In this document: positions 27,463-34,286 of the stretch, piece by piece
Position numbering within the stretch: position 1 is the stretch's first letter
Layout: each line of letters opens with the position of its first letter
Origin: Kosakonia sacchari
Lineage (GTDB): Bacteria; Pseudomonadota; Gammaproteobacteria; Enterobacterales; Enterobacteriaceae
Direction: 5' to 3'
Assembly: GCA_900109485.1 (NCBI GenBank)
Contig: FOAY01000005.1
Coordinates: forward strand, 62,001 to 126,000
DNA length: 64,000 nucleotides
Notes under the pieces: model-generated
What the model was told of the DNA's origin: nothing
The model's database searches: none
The model's input: only the letters and a program-made list of their open reading frames with translations
Program-made: the position numbers and the translations under genes

Positions 27463-28160
27463 GCGATTTCCCCTGAGGATGAAGTGATATTTCTGACGGA
27501 TTGCACCTTTCCGGATGCTAAATGCACGATGCGATCGGCGAGCCATTCGGCTTCGCGGCGATCGTGCGTGACATAAACGGCCGTTGTACCGAGCTGGCGC
27601 AGCAGGCGCGCCATCTCATGACACAGCGATTCGCGCAGTGCGCTGTCGAGATTGGAGAGCGGCTCATCGAACAGCAGCACGCCAGGTTCGGCGACTATTG
27701 CCCGCGCCAGCGCTACGCGCTGCTGCTGGCCGCCAGAAAGCCCGGCCGGTTTGCGCTGGGCCAACTCCGCCAGCCCGACCATACTGAGCGCCTGCATGAC
27801 GCGCTGTTCGCGTTCGCCGCGCGGTACGTTGCGCATCTTCAGCGGAAAGGCGACGTTTTGCGCCACGCTCATATGCGGCCACAGGGCGTAATCCTGGAAA
27901 ACCATGCCGATATCGCGCGCTTCCGGCGGTAGCGACCAGCCCGCTTTCGCGACCAGGCGATCGCCAAACCAGATTTCACCTTCCGCCGGTTCGCTCAACC
28001 CTGCGAGCAATCGCAACAGCGTGCTTTTGCCGCAGCCGGAAGGCCCAAGTAGCGCAACGATGCTGCCAGGCTGGATATGCAAATCGATGTGATTAAGAAC
28101 GGTATGTGTGCCGAAGGCGTAGGAAACACCTTGCAGCCGGATATCAGTGAATGCGAACAT
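27459..28160 (-). CDS. ABC importer ATPase
   Basis: 233 residues from the ATG at 28160, which has a GGAGGG ribosome site. Walker A GPSGCGKST (about 38-46), Q-loop FQDYALWP, signature LSGGQQQR and Walker B LLFDEPLSNLD. Sequence resembles FbpC/PotA-type ATPases but it lacks the C-terminal regulatory extension. First gene of the three-gene importer operon. Confidence 0.9.
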   Translation of the reverse strand: MFAFTDIRLQGVSYAFGTHTVLNHIDLHIQPGSIVALLGPSGCGKSTLLRLLAGLSEPAEGEIWFGDRLVAKAGWSLPPEARDIGMVFQDYALWPHMSVAQNVAFPLKMRNVPRGEREQRVMQALSMVGLAELAQRKPAGLSGGQQQRVALARAIVAEPGVLLFDEPLSNLDSALRESLCHEMARLLRQLGTTAVYVTHDRREAEWLADRIVHLASGKVQSVRNITSSSGEIA

Positions 28161-28309
28161 CAGCGCCCTCCGAAGCGGGAAGCCGTGATCCACCCGTGGT
28201 TTTCAGCCAACGGGGCGCATCCACCTGCACAAAAGTCAGGGGAGCAAACATCTTGTTATCCTCTTTGGGATTTGATGCGGCTGACTATAGGCAGGGATTA
28301 TGACGAAGA

Positions 28310-28321
28310 AATGACGTCATT
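28310..28321. promoter_or_regulatory. Perfect 12-base palindrome in divergent promoter region
   Basis: AATGACGTCATT lies between the divergent importer operon and the diguanylate cyclase gene, 75 bases before the cyclase start. It could bind a dimeric regulator; none is recognised. Confidence 0.35.
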
Positions 28322-28396
28322 ATTGCGCGTTGATTTTTAACCGAATGTCTAAACTGAAAGGCATAACATCTACACTGTCTTTAAAAAGGGTTTCTC

Positions 28397-30175
28397 GTGC
28401 GTATCGCAACGATCACTAATTATGCTTACATCGCGACAGTGGTACTGACATTAACCTCCGGCGTTGCGCTGTTTATGGCTTCAGGCGCCGAACACAGCGA
28501 GCGCGACACCGTGGCGCAAAGCCGGACGTTTGATACCTTGATCGACGATCTGGAGAGAGAAGCTTTTGCACTCAGCGATATGGCGCGCGATGCGGTAATC
28601 AAGTTTACGCCGGAAACGGTACAGAGCTGGAAAACCCGACGTGAACAGGACATTAACCTGGAAAACCGCCTGGTTGCCCTGCGTGACAGCGGCGCATCCG
28701 ATGAAGAAATTCTGATTCTGCGGGACGGGCTTGCCGCCCTTGACCAGCTTGAAGAGGAACAGAATATTGCCATTGAGAATGTGCAGGCGGGCAAAAATAC
28801 AGAGGGTGTGAATCTGTTGTTCAGCGGCGGCTACGAAGAAAAGCTCGAAGAGGCCGAATACCGTTTCGCCCATTTTCGCAGCCTGGTGGACCAGCGCACG
28901 CAGGCTGCCATCAAAGAAGCGACAACACTCTCGCTGCGTCTGCGTACCTTATCGGAAGTGATGGTCGGCGTGACCGCGTTGCTGTTCTTGTTTGTGCTCG
29001 GCTTTATTATCAAACACCGTATTCTGCGCCCGGTGGTGACGCTCAGTGATGTGGTGAACCGGCTGGCGACGCAGGATTACAACGTTGAAGCACCGGTGCT
29101 GGCGCAGGTTGATGAGATTGGCGATATGGCGCAGGCGATCCGCATTTTCCGTGAAAATGGCCTTGCCAGACAGCGGCTTGAGCAGGAACGCGACAAGGAA
29201 TGGGCCACGCGTACCCTGCTGGCGCGCATGACTCAACGTTTGCAGGGCTGCGATACACACAGCGCCATTTTCCGTGTGGTTGACCGTTTTGCGCCGCAAA
29301 TCATCCCGGAAATGGGCGGTCGGCTTTATGTGCTGAATACGCGGACTAACCGTATGAAATGCGTGGTGCGCTGGGGGCTGCCGCCCGGCGAGGATGCTCC
29401 CTTCTCGCCGGAACATTGCTGGGCGCTGAAGCGCGGGCAACTGCACAGCCCTGCCAAAGATACCGTGGATATGCCGTGCGAACATGTTTTGCCGGAACTG
29501 GCGTCGCGGGCGATCTGCGTGCCGCTCAATGCGCAAAATAAGAGCATTGGCTTACTGACCTTTGATAACTACACACCGGGTAAAGAGCCGCCATACGCCT
29601 ATCTGGAGTTACTGGCGGAAACGCTGGCGCTGGCGTTAGCCAACCAGATCCTGCGCGATACGCTGACCGAAAGAGCGACATATGATTCGCTGACTGGCCT
29701 GCGCAACCGCTACAGCCTGGAAGAGACACTGCGGAACATGATCGATCAGGCGATGGTGGAGAACAGCACGCTCAGTTGCCTGATGCTCGATGTGGATTAC
29801 TTCAAAAAGCTCAACGATCAGTACGGTCACGAAGCGGGTGATAAAGTGTTGCGCGAAATGGCGAAACTGATTACCGAAACGCTGGATGAGAACAGTATCG
29901 CGTTTCGCTATGGCGGCGAGGAATTTCTGATTATTTTGCCGGGCGTCGATGAAGCGCACGCGAAAATTGTTGCCGAAGCGCTGCTGCATAATGTGTTAAA
30001 CCACCACATGCTGTATGAATCGCAGGATATTGGCCCGGTTTCAGTCTCTATTGGGCTGGCCACCTGGCCGCGCCATGCCCGCGCCGATAACCTGGTGCGC
30101 GCCGCCGATCTGGCGCTCTATATGGCGAAAGAACAAGGGCGCGGGAAGATTGTCGTTGCCAAAAGTGCCGGATAG
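28397..30175 (+). CDS. Membrane diguanylate cyclase (sensor-HAMP-GAF-GGDEF)
   Basis: 592 residues from a GTG with an AAGGG ribosome site. A membrane helix at about 8-28 and a second near 195-212 bracket a helical periplasmic sensor domain; then HAMP, a GAF-like domain (about 285-420) and a GGDEF domain with an intact GGEEF at 506-510. It should make cyclic di-GMP. The RxxD inhibitory site five residues before GGEEF is absent (DENS instead), so product feedback at that site is not expected. The signal sensed is unknown. Confidence 0.87.
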   Translation: MRIATITNYAYIATVVLTLTSGVALFMASGAEHSERDTVAQSRTFDTLIDDLEREAFALSDMARDAVIKFTPETVQSWKTRREQDINLENRLVALRDSGASDEEILILRDGLAALDQLEEEQNIAIENVQAGKNTEGVNLLFSGGYEEKLEEAEYRFAHFRSLVDQRTQAAIKEATTLSLRLRTLSEVMVGVTALLFLFVLGFIIKHRILRPVVTLSDVVNRLATQDYNVEAPVLAQVDEIGDMAQAIRIFRENGLARQRLEQERDKEWATRTLLARMTQRLQGCDTHSAIFRVVDRFAPQIIPEMGGRLYVLNTRTNRMKCVVRWGLPPGEDAPFSPEHCWALKRGQLHSPAKDTVDMPCEHVLPELASRAICVPLNAQNKSIGLLTFDNYTPGKEPPYAYLELLAETLALALANQILRDTLTERATYDSLTGLRNRYSLEETLRNMIDQAMVENSTLSCLMLDVDYFKKLNDQYGHEAGDKVLREMAKLITETLDENSIAFRYGGEEFLIILPGVDEAHAKIVAEALLHNVLNHHMLYESQDIGPVSVSIGLATWPRHARADNLVRAADLALYMAKEQGRGKIVVAKSAG

Positions 30176-30256
30176 TCCTTTTCCCCTGCTCTGCGCTTGC
30201 TTTGGGTGGCAGAACAGCCATTTAATGCTGGAAAATCATGCACAAAGGAGCTGCTT

Positions 30257-30829
30257 ATGAGCTATTTTCGTCCGGTGGCATTAGAACACGCCAGCCGCCT
30301 GTTAAATCATGGTCCGACGATTTTGATTACCAGCCGTGATGAGCAGATCGATCGTCGTAATGTGATGGCGGCGGCCTGGTCGATGCCGGTGGAGTTTTCC
30401 CCGCCGCGTATCGCGATTGTGGTGGATAAAAGTGCCTGGTCACGCGAGTTGATTGAGCGTAGCGGCATGTTCGGCATTGTGGTGCCCAGTGTAGCTGCGG
30501 CTAACTGGAGTTACGCGGTCGGCAGTATTACCGGGCGCGATGAGGATAAATTCAACTGCTATGGGATCCCTGCGTTTGCCGGCCCGGTGCTCGGGCTGCC
30601 GGTGATTGAGGAGAAATGTCTGGCGTGGATGGAGTGTCGTCTGTTGCCGCCCACTGCCGCGCAGGAGAAATATGACACGCTGTTTGGCGAAGTGGTTTCT
30701 GCGGCTGCTGACGAACGGGCTTTTATCAACGGACGCTGGCAGTTTGATGACGACAAACTGAATACCATTCATCATCTGGGCGGCGGTAATTTTGTCGCCA
30801 GCGGCAAACGCATTACCGTCGGCGAATAA
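30257..30829 (+). CDS. Flavin reductase-like FMN-binding protein
   Basis: 190 residues from the ATG at 30257 with an AAAGGAG ribosome site. It has the flavin reductase-like fold pattern: TILITSRDEQIDRRNVMAAAWSMPVEFSPPRIAIVV near the start and ERSGMFGIVVPS. Relatives bind FMN and reduce it for partner monooxygenases or act on unknown substrates. It stands alone; a link with the flavin monooxygenase at 11.8-12.8 kb is only speculative. Confidence 0.8.
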   Translation: MSYFRPVALEHASRLLNHGPTILITSRDEQIDRRNVMAAAWSMPVEFSPPRIAIVVDKSAWSRELIERSGMFGIVVPSVAAANWSYAVGSITGRDEDKFNCYGIPAFAGPVLGLPVIEEKCLAWMECRLLPPTAAQEKYDTLFGEVVSAAADERAFINGRWQFDDDKLNTIHHLGGGNFVASGKRITVGE

Positions 30830-31071
30830 GCTGGCGGTTACTGCGGTAGCGCTTTGCTCCAGTTCATTGCCAGTTGCGGCCACGCGGCATTTCATCGGTT
30901 GGCCAGATCGGAAAATCCCTTGTGGAAGCAAACGCGATATGCGTGGTAAAGAGAATGGCGAGTGCAGCAGTTTTGGGGGATCCGGAACATAAGTCTCTCC
31001 TTGAGGAAAAGGTTTATGTACCATTGCGCTATCGAGATGCACCACAAAACAGCGCTTTATTTTTCTCAAAA
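30830..31071. other. Spacer before the microcin cluster
   Basis: No gene is supported. Short frames exist on both strands but have no ribosome site or recognisable similarity. It marks the junction between GC-rich core sequence and the AT-rich peptide cluster. Confidence 0.4.
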
Positions 31072-31098
31072 AAGTGGCATTTATCATCAATGCCACTT
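31072..31098 (-). terminator. Terminator of the last microcin-like gene
   Basis: AAGTGGCATT, 7-base loop, AATGCCACTT; a perfect 10-bp stem followed on the minus strand by a T-run (TTTTTT). It closes the peptide cluster. Confidence 0.9.
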
Positions 31099-31137
31099 AA
31101 ATAAATCAATATAAAAGCGAAGACGGATTGCTAATAA

Positions 31138-31386
31138 TTACTTCCTGGAACCAAAATCGGCGTTCAATTGATTGCCAATAAACTCAACAACCTTTGCCAG
31201 CATGCCACCCACGCCTTGTGCAACAGCATTCAGTACTGGCGTAATGATCGGAGATAACACGTTATAAATGGTGCCGCCAATCGCGTTGCGCACCGGTTCA
31301 AACATGTTTCCCACTGCGCCCAGAACAGAGTCGAACAGACCCGCACCGGAAACAGCCTGCATTTCATTTTTAGTTAATTCTTTCAC
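31138..31386 (-). CDS. Class II microcin-like peptide 7 (divergent)
   Basis: 82 residues. Leader MKELTKNEMQAVSGA fits the 15-residue pattern with Glu at -8, Met at -7, Val at -4 and Gly-Ala at -2/-1. The mature part GLFDSVLGAVGNMFEPVRNAIGG... is glycine-spaced and hydrophobic but unlike the other six: it has prolines, no cysteine and a C-terminal NADFGSRK. It is the most distant paralogue and may have a different target or role. An AAGGAAT ribosome site precedes the ATG. A terminator lies between it and the previous peptide gene. Confidence 0.78.
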   Translation of the reverse strand: MKELTKNEMQAVSGAGLFDSVLGAVGNMFEPVRNAIGGTIYNVLSPIITPVLNAVAQGVGGMLAKVVEFIGNQLNADFGSRK

Positions 31387-31408
31387 AAAAATTCCTTACA
31401 TTCTAAAA

Positions 31409-31434
31409 CAGGCTGGAGCGCTAGCCCCAGCCTG
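31409..31434 (-). terminator. Terminator after microcin-like peptide 6
   Basis: CAGGCTGG, 10-base loop, CCAGCCTG followed on the minus strand by TTTTAG. Confidence 0.82.
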
Positions 31435-31527
31435 GACGGCCGTCAATGATATTTCAGAGAAATGCCGCCGACAGTCAGTTATTTAAAAATGGAGATACTT
31501 TTCTGTCAGAAACTATTGGCAGATTAA

Positions 31528-31764
31528 TTACGCTTTGGAGCCAAACAGGCCGCTGAACAGGTTTTTAATGGTGTTAAAACCGGATTCAACGAAACCAGCA
31601 ACAGCCTGGCAAGCATTACGCCCCATATCAGCAAAAGTGGTTTTGTCGCCGCCCATGATTGCGTCAACAACACCGCCCAGAGCGCCACCGATCATACCAG
31701 CGGTATTAGACAGAAAACCTGCGCCAGAAACAGCCATCATTTCATTAGTGTTCAGTACTTTCAT
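31528..31764 (-). CDS. Class II microcin-like peptide 6
   Basis: 78 residues: leader MKVLNTNEMMAVSGA, then a mature peptide starting GFLSNTAGMIGGALGG, with glycines spaced GxxxGxxxG, one cysteine (NACQAV) and a C-terminal FSGLFGSKA. It is nearly identical to peptide 5 (about six amino-acid changes), a recent tandem duplication. It should be cleaved after Gly-Ala and exported by the nearby peptidase-ABC transporter. Antibacterial activity is inferred, not shown. Confidence 0.82.
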   Translation of the reverse strand: MKVLNTNEMMAVSGAGFLSNTAGMIGGALGGVVDAIMGGDKTTFADMGRNACQAVAGFVESGFNTIKNLFSGLFGSKA

Positions 31765-31813
31765 GATATTTCCTTATATTTAAAAAAACGGAGCATTCAC
31801 TCCGGGGTTATTT

Positions 31814-31851
31814 CCCATCCGTGGTTTTCCTGTTGGAATTCCACCGATGGG
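31814..31851 (-). promoter_or_regulatory. Hairpin after microcin-like peptide 5
   Basis: CCCATC-GTGG and CCAC-GATGGG arms form an interrupted stem. The minus-strand tail (AAATAACC) lacks a T-run, so it may stop transcription poorly or only stabilise the 3' end. Confidence 0.5.
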
Positions 31852-31885
31852 AGAATGACTACAGATGGAGTTACGTATTCGTTAA

Positions 31886-32122
31886 TTACGCTTTGGAGCC
31901 AAACAGGCCGCTGAACAGGTTTTTAACAACGTTAAAACCGGATTCAACGAAACCAGCAACAGCCTGGCAAGCATTACGCCCCATATCAGCAAAAGTGGTT
32001 TTGTCGCTGCCCAGGATAGCGTCAACAACACCACCCAGAGCGCCACCGATCATGCCAGCAGTATTAGACAGAAAACCCGCGCCGGAAACGGCCATCATTT
32101 CGTTATTGTTAAGCTCTTTCAT
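31886..32122 (-). CDS. Class II microcin-like peptide 5
   Basis: 78 residues, near twin of peptide 6. Leader MKELNNNEMMAVSGA; mature part starts GFLSNTAGMIGGALGG, has one cysteine in NACQAV and ends FSGLFGSKA. The glycine-zipper helix near the N-terminus and amphipathic C-terminal helix suggest membrane insertion or self-assembly. The identical DNA blocks shared with peptide 6 point to recent duplication or gene conversion. Confidence 0.82.
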   Translation of the reverse strand: MKELNNNEMMAVSGAGFLSNTAGMIGGALGGVVDAILGSDKTTFADMGRNACQAVAGFVESGFNVVKNLFSGLFGSKA

Positions 32123-32179
32123 AAAAATTCCTTTTTGTTTAAACGGGGCAGAATAATCACTCTACCCATGAAAACCAGT

Positions 32180-32205
32180 AGTGTTATCCCGGCAGGAATA
32201 TCACT
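32180..32205 (-). promoter_or_regulatory. Hairpin after microcin-like peptide 4
   Basis: AGTGTTAT, loop CCCGGCAGGA, ATATCACT: an 8-bp stem with one mismatch. Loop and arms match the hairpin at 33220-33247, showing that the 3' element was copied together with the peptide genes. Confidence 0.55.
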
Positions 32206-32259
32206 CTCAGTCAGTAAATAAAAAATAGAATCCGTTATCTTTCAGGAATGCCTGACAGA

Positions 32260-32520
32260 TTACTGATCTTTCGAACCAAACATCCCGAGAATCCCGCCGA
32301 ACAGACCGTTAACAGCGTTTTTTACCATGCCGAAACCAGATTCAACGACGCCAGCGACGCTCTCGCAAATGCTACGGCCGGCATCAGAGAACGTGGTTTT
32401 TTTACCACCCAGGAAAAGGTCAACAATGCCGCCCAGACCACCACCAAATGCGCCTGCGGCATTTGATAAGAAGCCAGCACCAGAAACGGCCATCATTTCG
32501 TTATTGTTAAGCTCTTTCAT
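32260..32520 (-). CDS. Class II microcin-like peptide 4
   Basis: 86 residues from the ATG at 32520, chosen because the leader MKELNNNEMMAVSGA then has the standard 15 residues and an AAGGAGT ribosome site. Mature part GFLSNAAGAFGGGLGGIVDLFLGG, one cysteine (SICESV) and a longer C-terminus (GLFGGILGMFGSKDQ) with an extra glycine-zipper segment. Confidence 0.82.
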   Translation of the reverse strand: MKELNNNEMMAVSGAGFLSNAAGAFGGGLGGIVDLFLGGKKTTFSDAGRSICESVAGVVESGFGMVKNAVNGLFGGILGMFGSKDQ

Positions 32521-32632
32521 AAATACTCCTTGGTATTGTAATAAATCGAAGAAAAACTCCGATTCAGAGATCAAAAGTGTTACTCGACATGTGTTAACAC
32601 CCGATCGGTTAATTAAAAATATTTTAGAATTA

Positions 32633-32872
32633 TTACCCGTTATTTCGGCTTAATAAATTACCCAGTACAACACCAAATATTCCCAGAGGGTTTTCAGCTA
32701 TTGCACCGATAAACCGACCAATAGTACGACAAGCGTCAGTCACGAGTGTGCTTTCACCAGGGATAATAGCATCAAGGATACTACCGATACCTGCGCCGAC
32801 CATACTACCTGCAGTCGATAAAATGCCAGAGCCTGAAACCTCTTGCATTTCAATTACGTTGATTTCTTTCAT
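32633..32872 (-). CDS. Class II microcin-like peptide 3
   Basis: 79 residues from the ATG at 32872 (MKEINVIEMQEVSGS), the only member with Gly-Ser at the cleavage site. Mature part GILSTAGSMVGAGIGSILDAIIPG, one cysteine (DACRTIG), C-terminal LGNLLSRNNG without the FGxK ending of the others. AAGGAT ribosome site. No clear terminator separates it from peptide 4, so these two may be co-transcribed. Confidence 0.8.
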   Translation of the reverse strand: MKEINVIEMQEVSGSGILSTAGSMVGAGIGSILDAIIPGESTLVTDACRTIGRFIGAIAENPLGIFGVVLGNLLSRNNG

Positions 32873-33219
32873 GATTATCATCCTTAATCTTAATGCACTT
32901 TATAATATGCAACAGGAATTTATAGAATTAATTCCACGCTGCGCATGAAAGTTATTTATAAAAATGTTTTAAACTCTGTTTTATTCGTTGAGTAAAGTAT
33001 CTCCTAAAACACTTCGCTCTGTCTATAAAGAGTGTGAGATATTATTCCTAAAACAGCATGCCGAAATTATAGTGGGAATTGAAAATCAGGCTCGACTGGT
33101 AAATATCGTTAGTCATATTGTATAGAAAAAGAAAAAGTTAACATGATGCACACAGCGAGCACAGATAGCGCGTTATTTAGGTTGATTAGAGAAGAGGCTT
33201 TACGGTCAGATAAAAAAAT
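32873..33219. other. Spacer between peptide 3 and peptide 2 genes
   Basis: An AT-rich stretch that probably carries the promoter for peptides 3 and 4 on the minus strand. Two short plus-strand frames (about 38 codons ending near 33124, and 47 codons at 33143-33286) are seen, but neither has a good ribosome site. No immunity-type membrane protein is found. Confidence 0.4.
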
Positions 33220-33247
33220 AAGTGATATCCCGGCTGGAATATCACTT
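33220..33247 (-). terminator. Terminator after microcin-like peptide 2
   Basis: AAGTGATAT, 10-base loop, ATATCACTT followed on the minus strand by TATTTTTTT. Confidence 0.85.
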
Positions 33248-33292
33248 ATGAGAAGAGCTAGCAGAGTATTAATAAATGATACTTAGCGGAGA

Positions 33293-33532
33293 TTAGTCGC
33301 TTTTTTTACCGAACAGACCGCCGAAGAAAGAGGTAACTGCATTGATGCCAGCTTCAACAATACCGCCAATGCCTTTACCAATATTACGGCCTGCATCAGC
33401 TGCTGCGGTGTTTTTGCTACCCAGAGCCAGGTCAACGATAGCACCGATACCGCGACCGAGCATGCCAGCGGTATCAGCTAAAAAACCAGCGCCAGAAACT
33501 TCTTTCATTTCTACAGTATTGAGTTCTTTCAT
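33293..33532 (-). CDS. Class II microcin-like peptide 2
   Basis: 79 residues: leader MKELNTVEMKEVSGA, mature GFLADTAGMLGRGIGAIVDLALGS, then AAADAGRNIGKGIGGIVEAG and C-terminal FFGGLFGKKSD. It has no cysteine, unlike peptides 3-6, and forms a subgroup with peptide 1. AAGGAT ribosome site. Confidence 0.82.
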   Translation of the reverse strand: MKELNTVEMKEVSGAGFLADTAGMLGRGIGAIVDLALGSKNTAAADAGRNIGKGIGGIVEAGINAVTSFFGGLFGKKSD

Positions 33533-33774
33533 GACTATTATCCTTAATATTTACTTATTGATTGCGAAACAGTAATCAAAATAATTACCGCCCCATCTCT
33601 TGCGTTATTATTTCTAATAACGAAAAACGTTATGCTGACTTGTTAAGTAGAATTATCTGCTGAAGTCATTTTTCTGTCCAGAGATCGTAAGCGATAAATT
33701 TCCTAAAAAATGCCCTCAAAAAAACACGAATTTATTTATAAGAGAAAAGATGTTTTGCACTTCACAAATAAAAA
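33533..33774. other. Spacer with predicted promoter of peptide 2
   Basis: AT-rich non-coding stretch upstream of peptide 2 on the minus strand. No gene with a ribosome site is seen on either strand. Confidence 0.4.
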
Positions 33775-33800
33775 AGTGGCATCCCATAAGGAATGCCACT
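33775..33800 (-). terminator. Terminator after microcin-like peptide 1
   Basis: AGTGGCAT, 10-base loop, ATGCCACT with TTTTTATTT following on the minus strand. The stem repeats that of the terminator at 31072-31098. Confidence 0.87.
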
Positions 33801-33857
33801 AAACATAACAATCAAATAATAACTAATGGCGCTTAGCTATCAAAGGGTATTAATAAC

Positions 33858-34106
33858 TTATTTTTTCTTACCGAACAGGCCGCCGAAGATGCTATTGAAG
33901 ATAGAGTTAATAACACCGAAGCCAGATTCAACGATACCAGCGATGCCTTCAGCCATAGAACGACCTGCATCCGCTGCTGCAGTACTTTTACCGCCCAGAG
34001 CCATATCAACAATAGCGCCGATACCGCTGCCGAGCAGACCAGCCGCATCTGACAGCAGGCCAGCACCAGAAACTTCACGCATTTCAATAGAGTTAAGTTC
34101 TTTCAT
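33858..34106 (-). CDS. Class II microcin-like peptide 1
   Basis: 82 residues: leader MKELNSIEMREVSGA, mature GLLSDAAGLLGSGIGAIVDMALGG, no cysteine, C-terminal IFGGLFGKKK. It lies 180 bases after the ABC exporter gene and is the peptide nearest to it. AAGGAT ribosome site. Leader spacing matches the colicin V precursor leader (15 residues ending Gly-Gly there). Confidence 0.82.
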   Translation of the reverse strand: MKELNSIEMREVSGAGLLSDAAGLLGSGIGAIVDMALGGKSTAAADAGRSMAEGIAGIVESGFGVINSIFNSIFGGLFGKKK

Positions 34107-34286
34107 GAATATTATCCTTAATATTTTACTGCATTTTAGTTAATTGCATTTTTAACTTGTTGTCTCTTGAACAGGTACTCTTTATAACCTGTAAAGAAAT
34201 TATCTATTATATGCCGCTTTATCGTCCAGAAATAATTTGGAATATTATTCCTAAAGTAAAAAGCGGCATGCAGGGCGTTCATTAAA

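Noticed and set aside
33143-33286. 47-codon plus-strand frame between microcin peptides 2 and 3, considered as an immunity protein
   Set aside because: It runs through the peptide 2 terminator hairpin, has no membrane helix and only a poor ribosome site.
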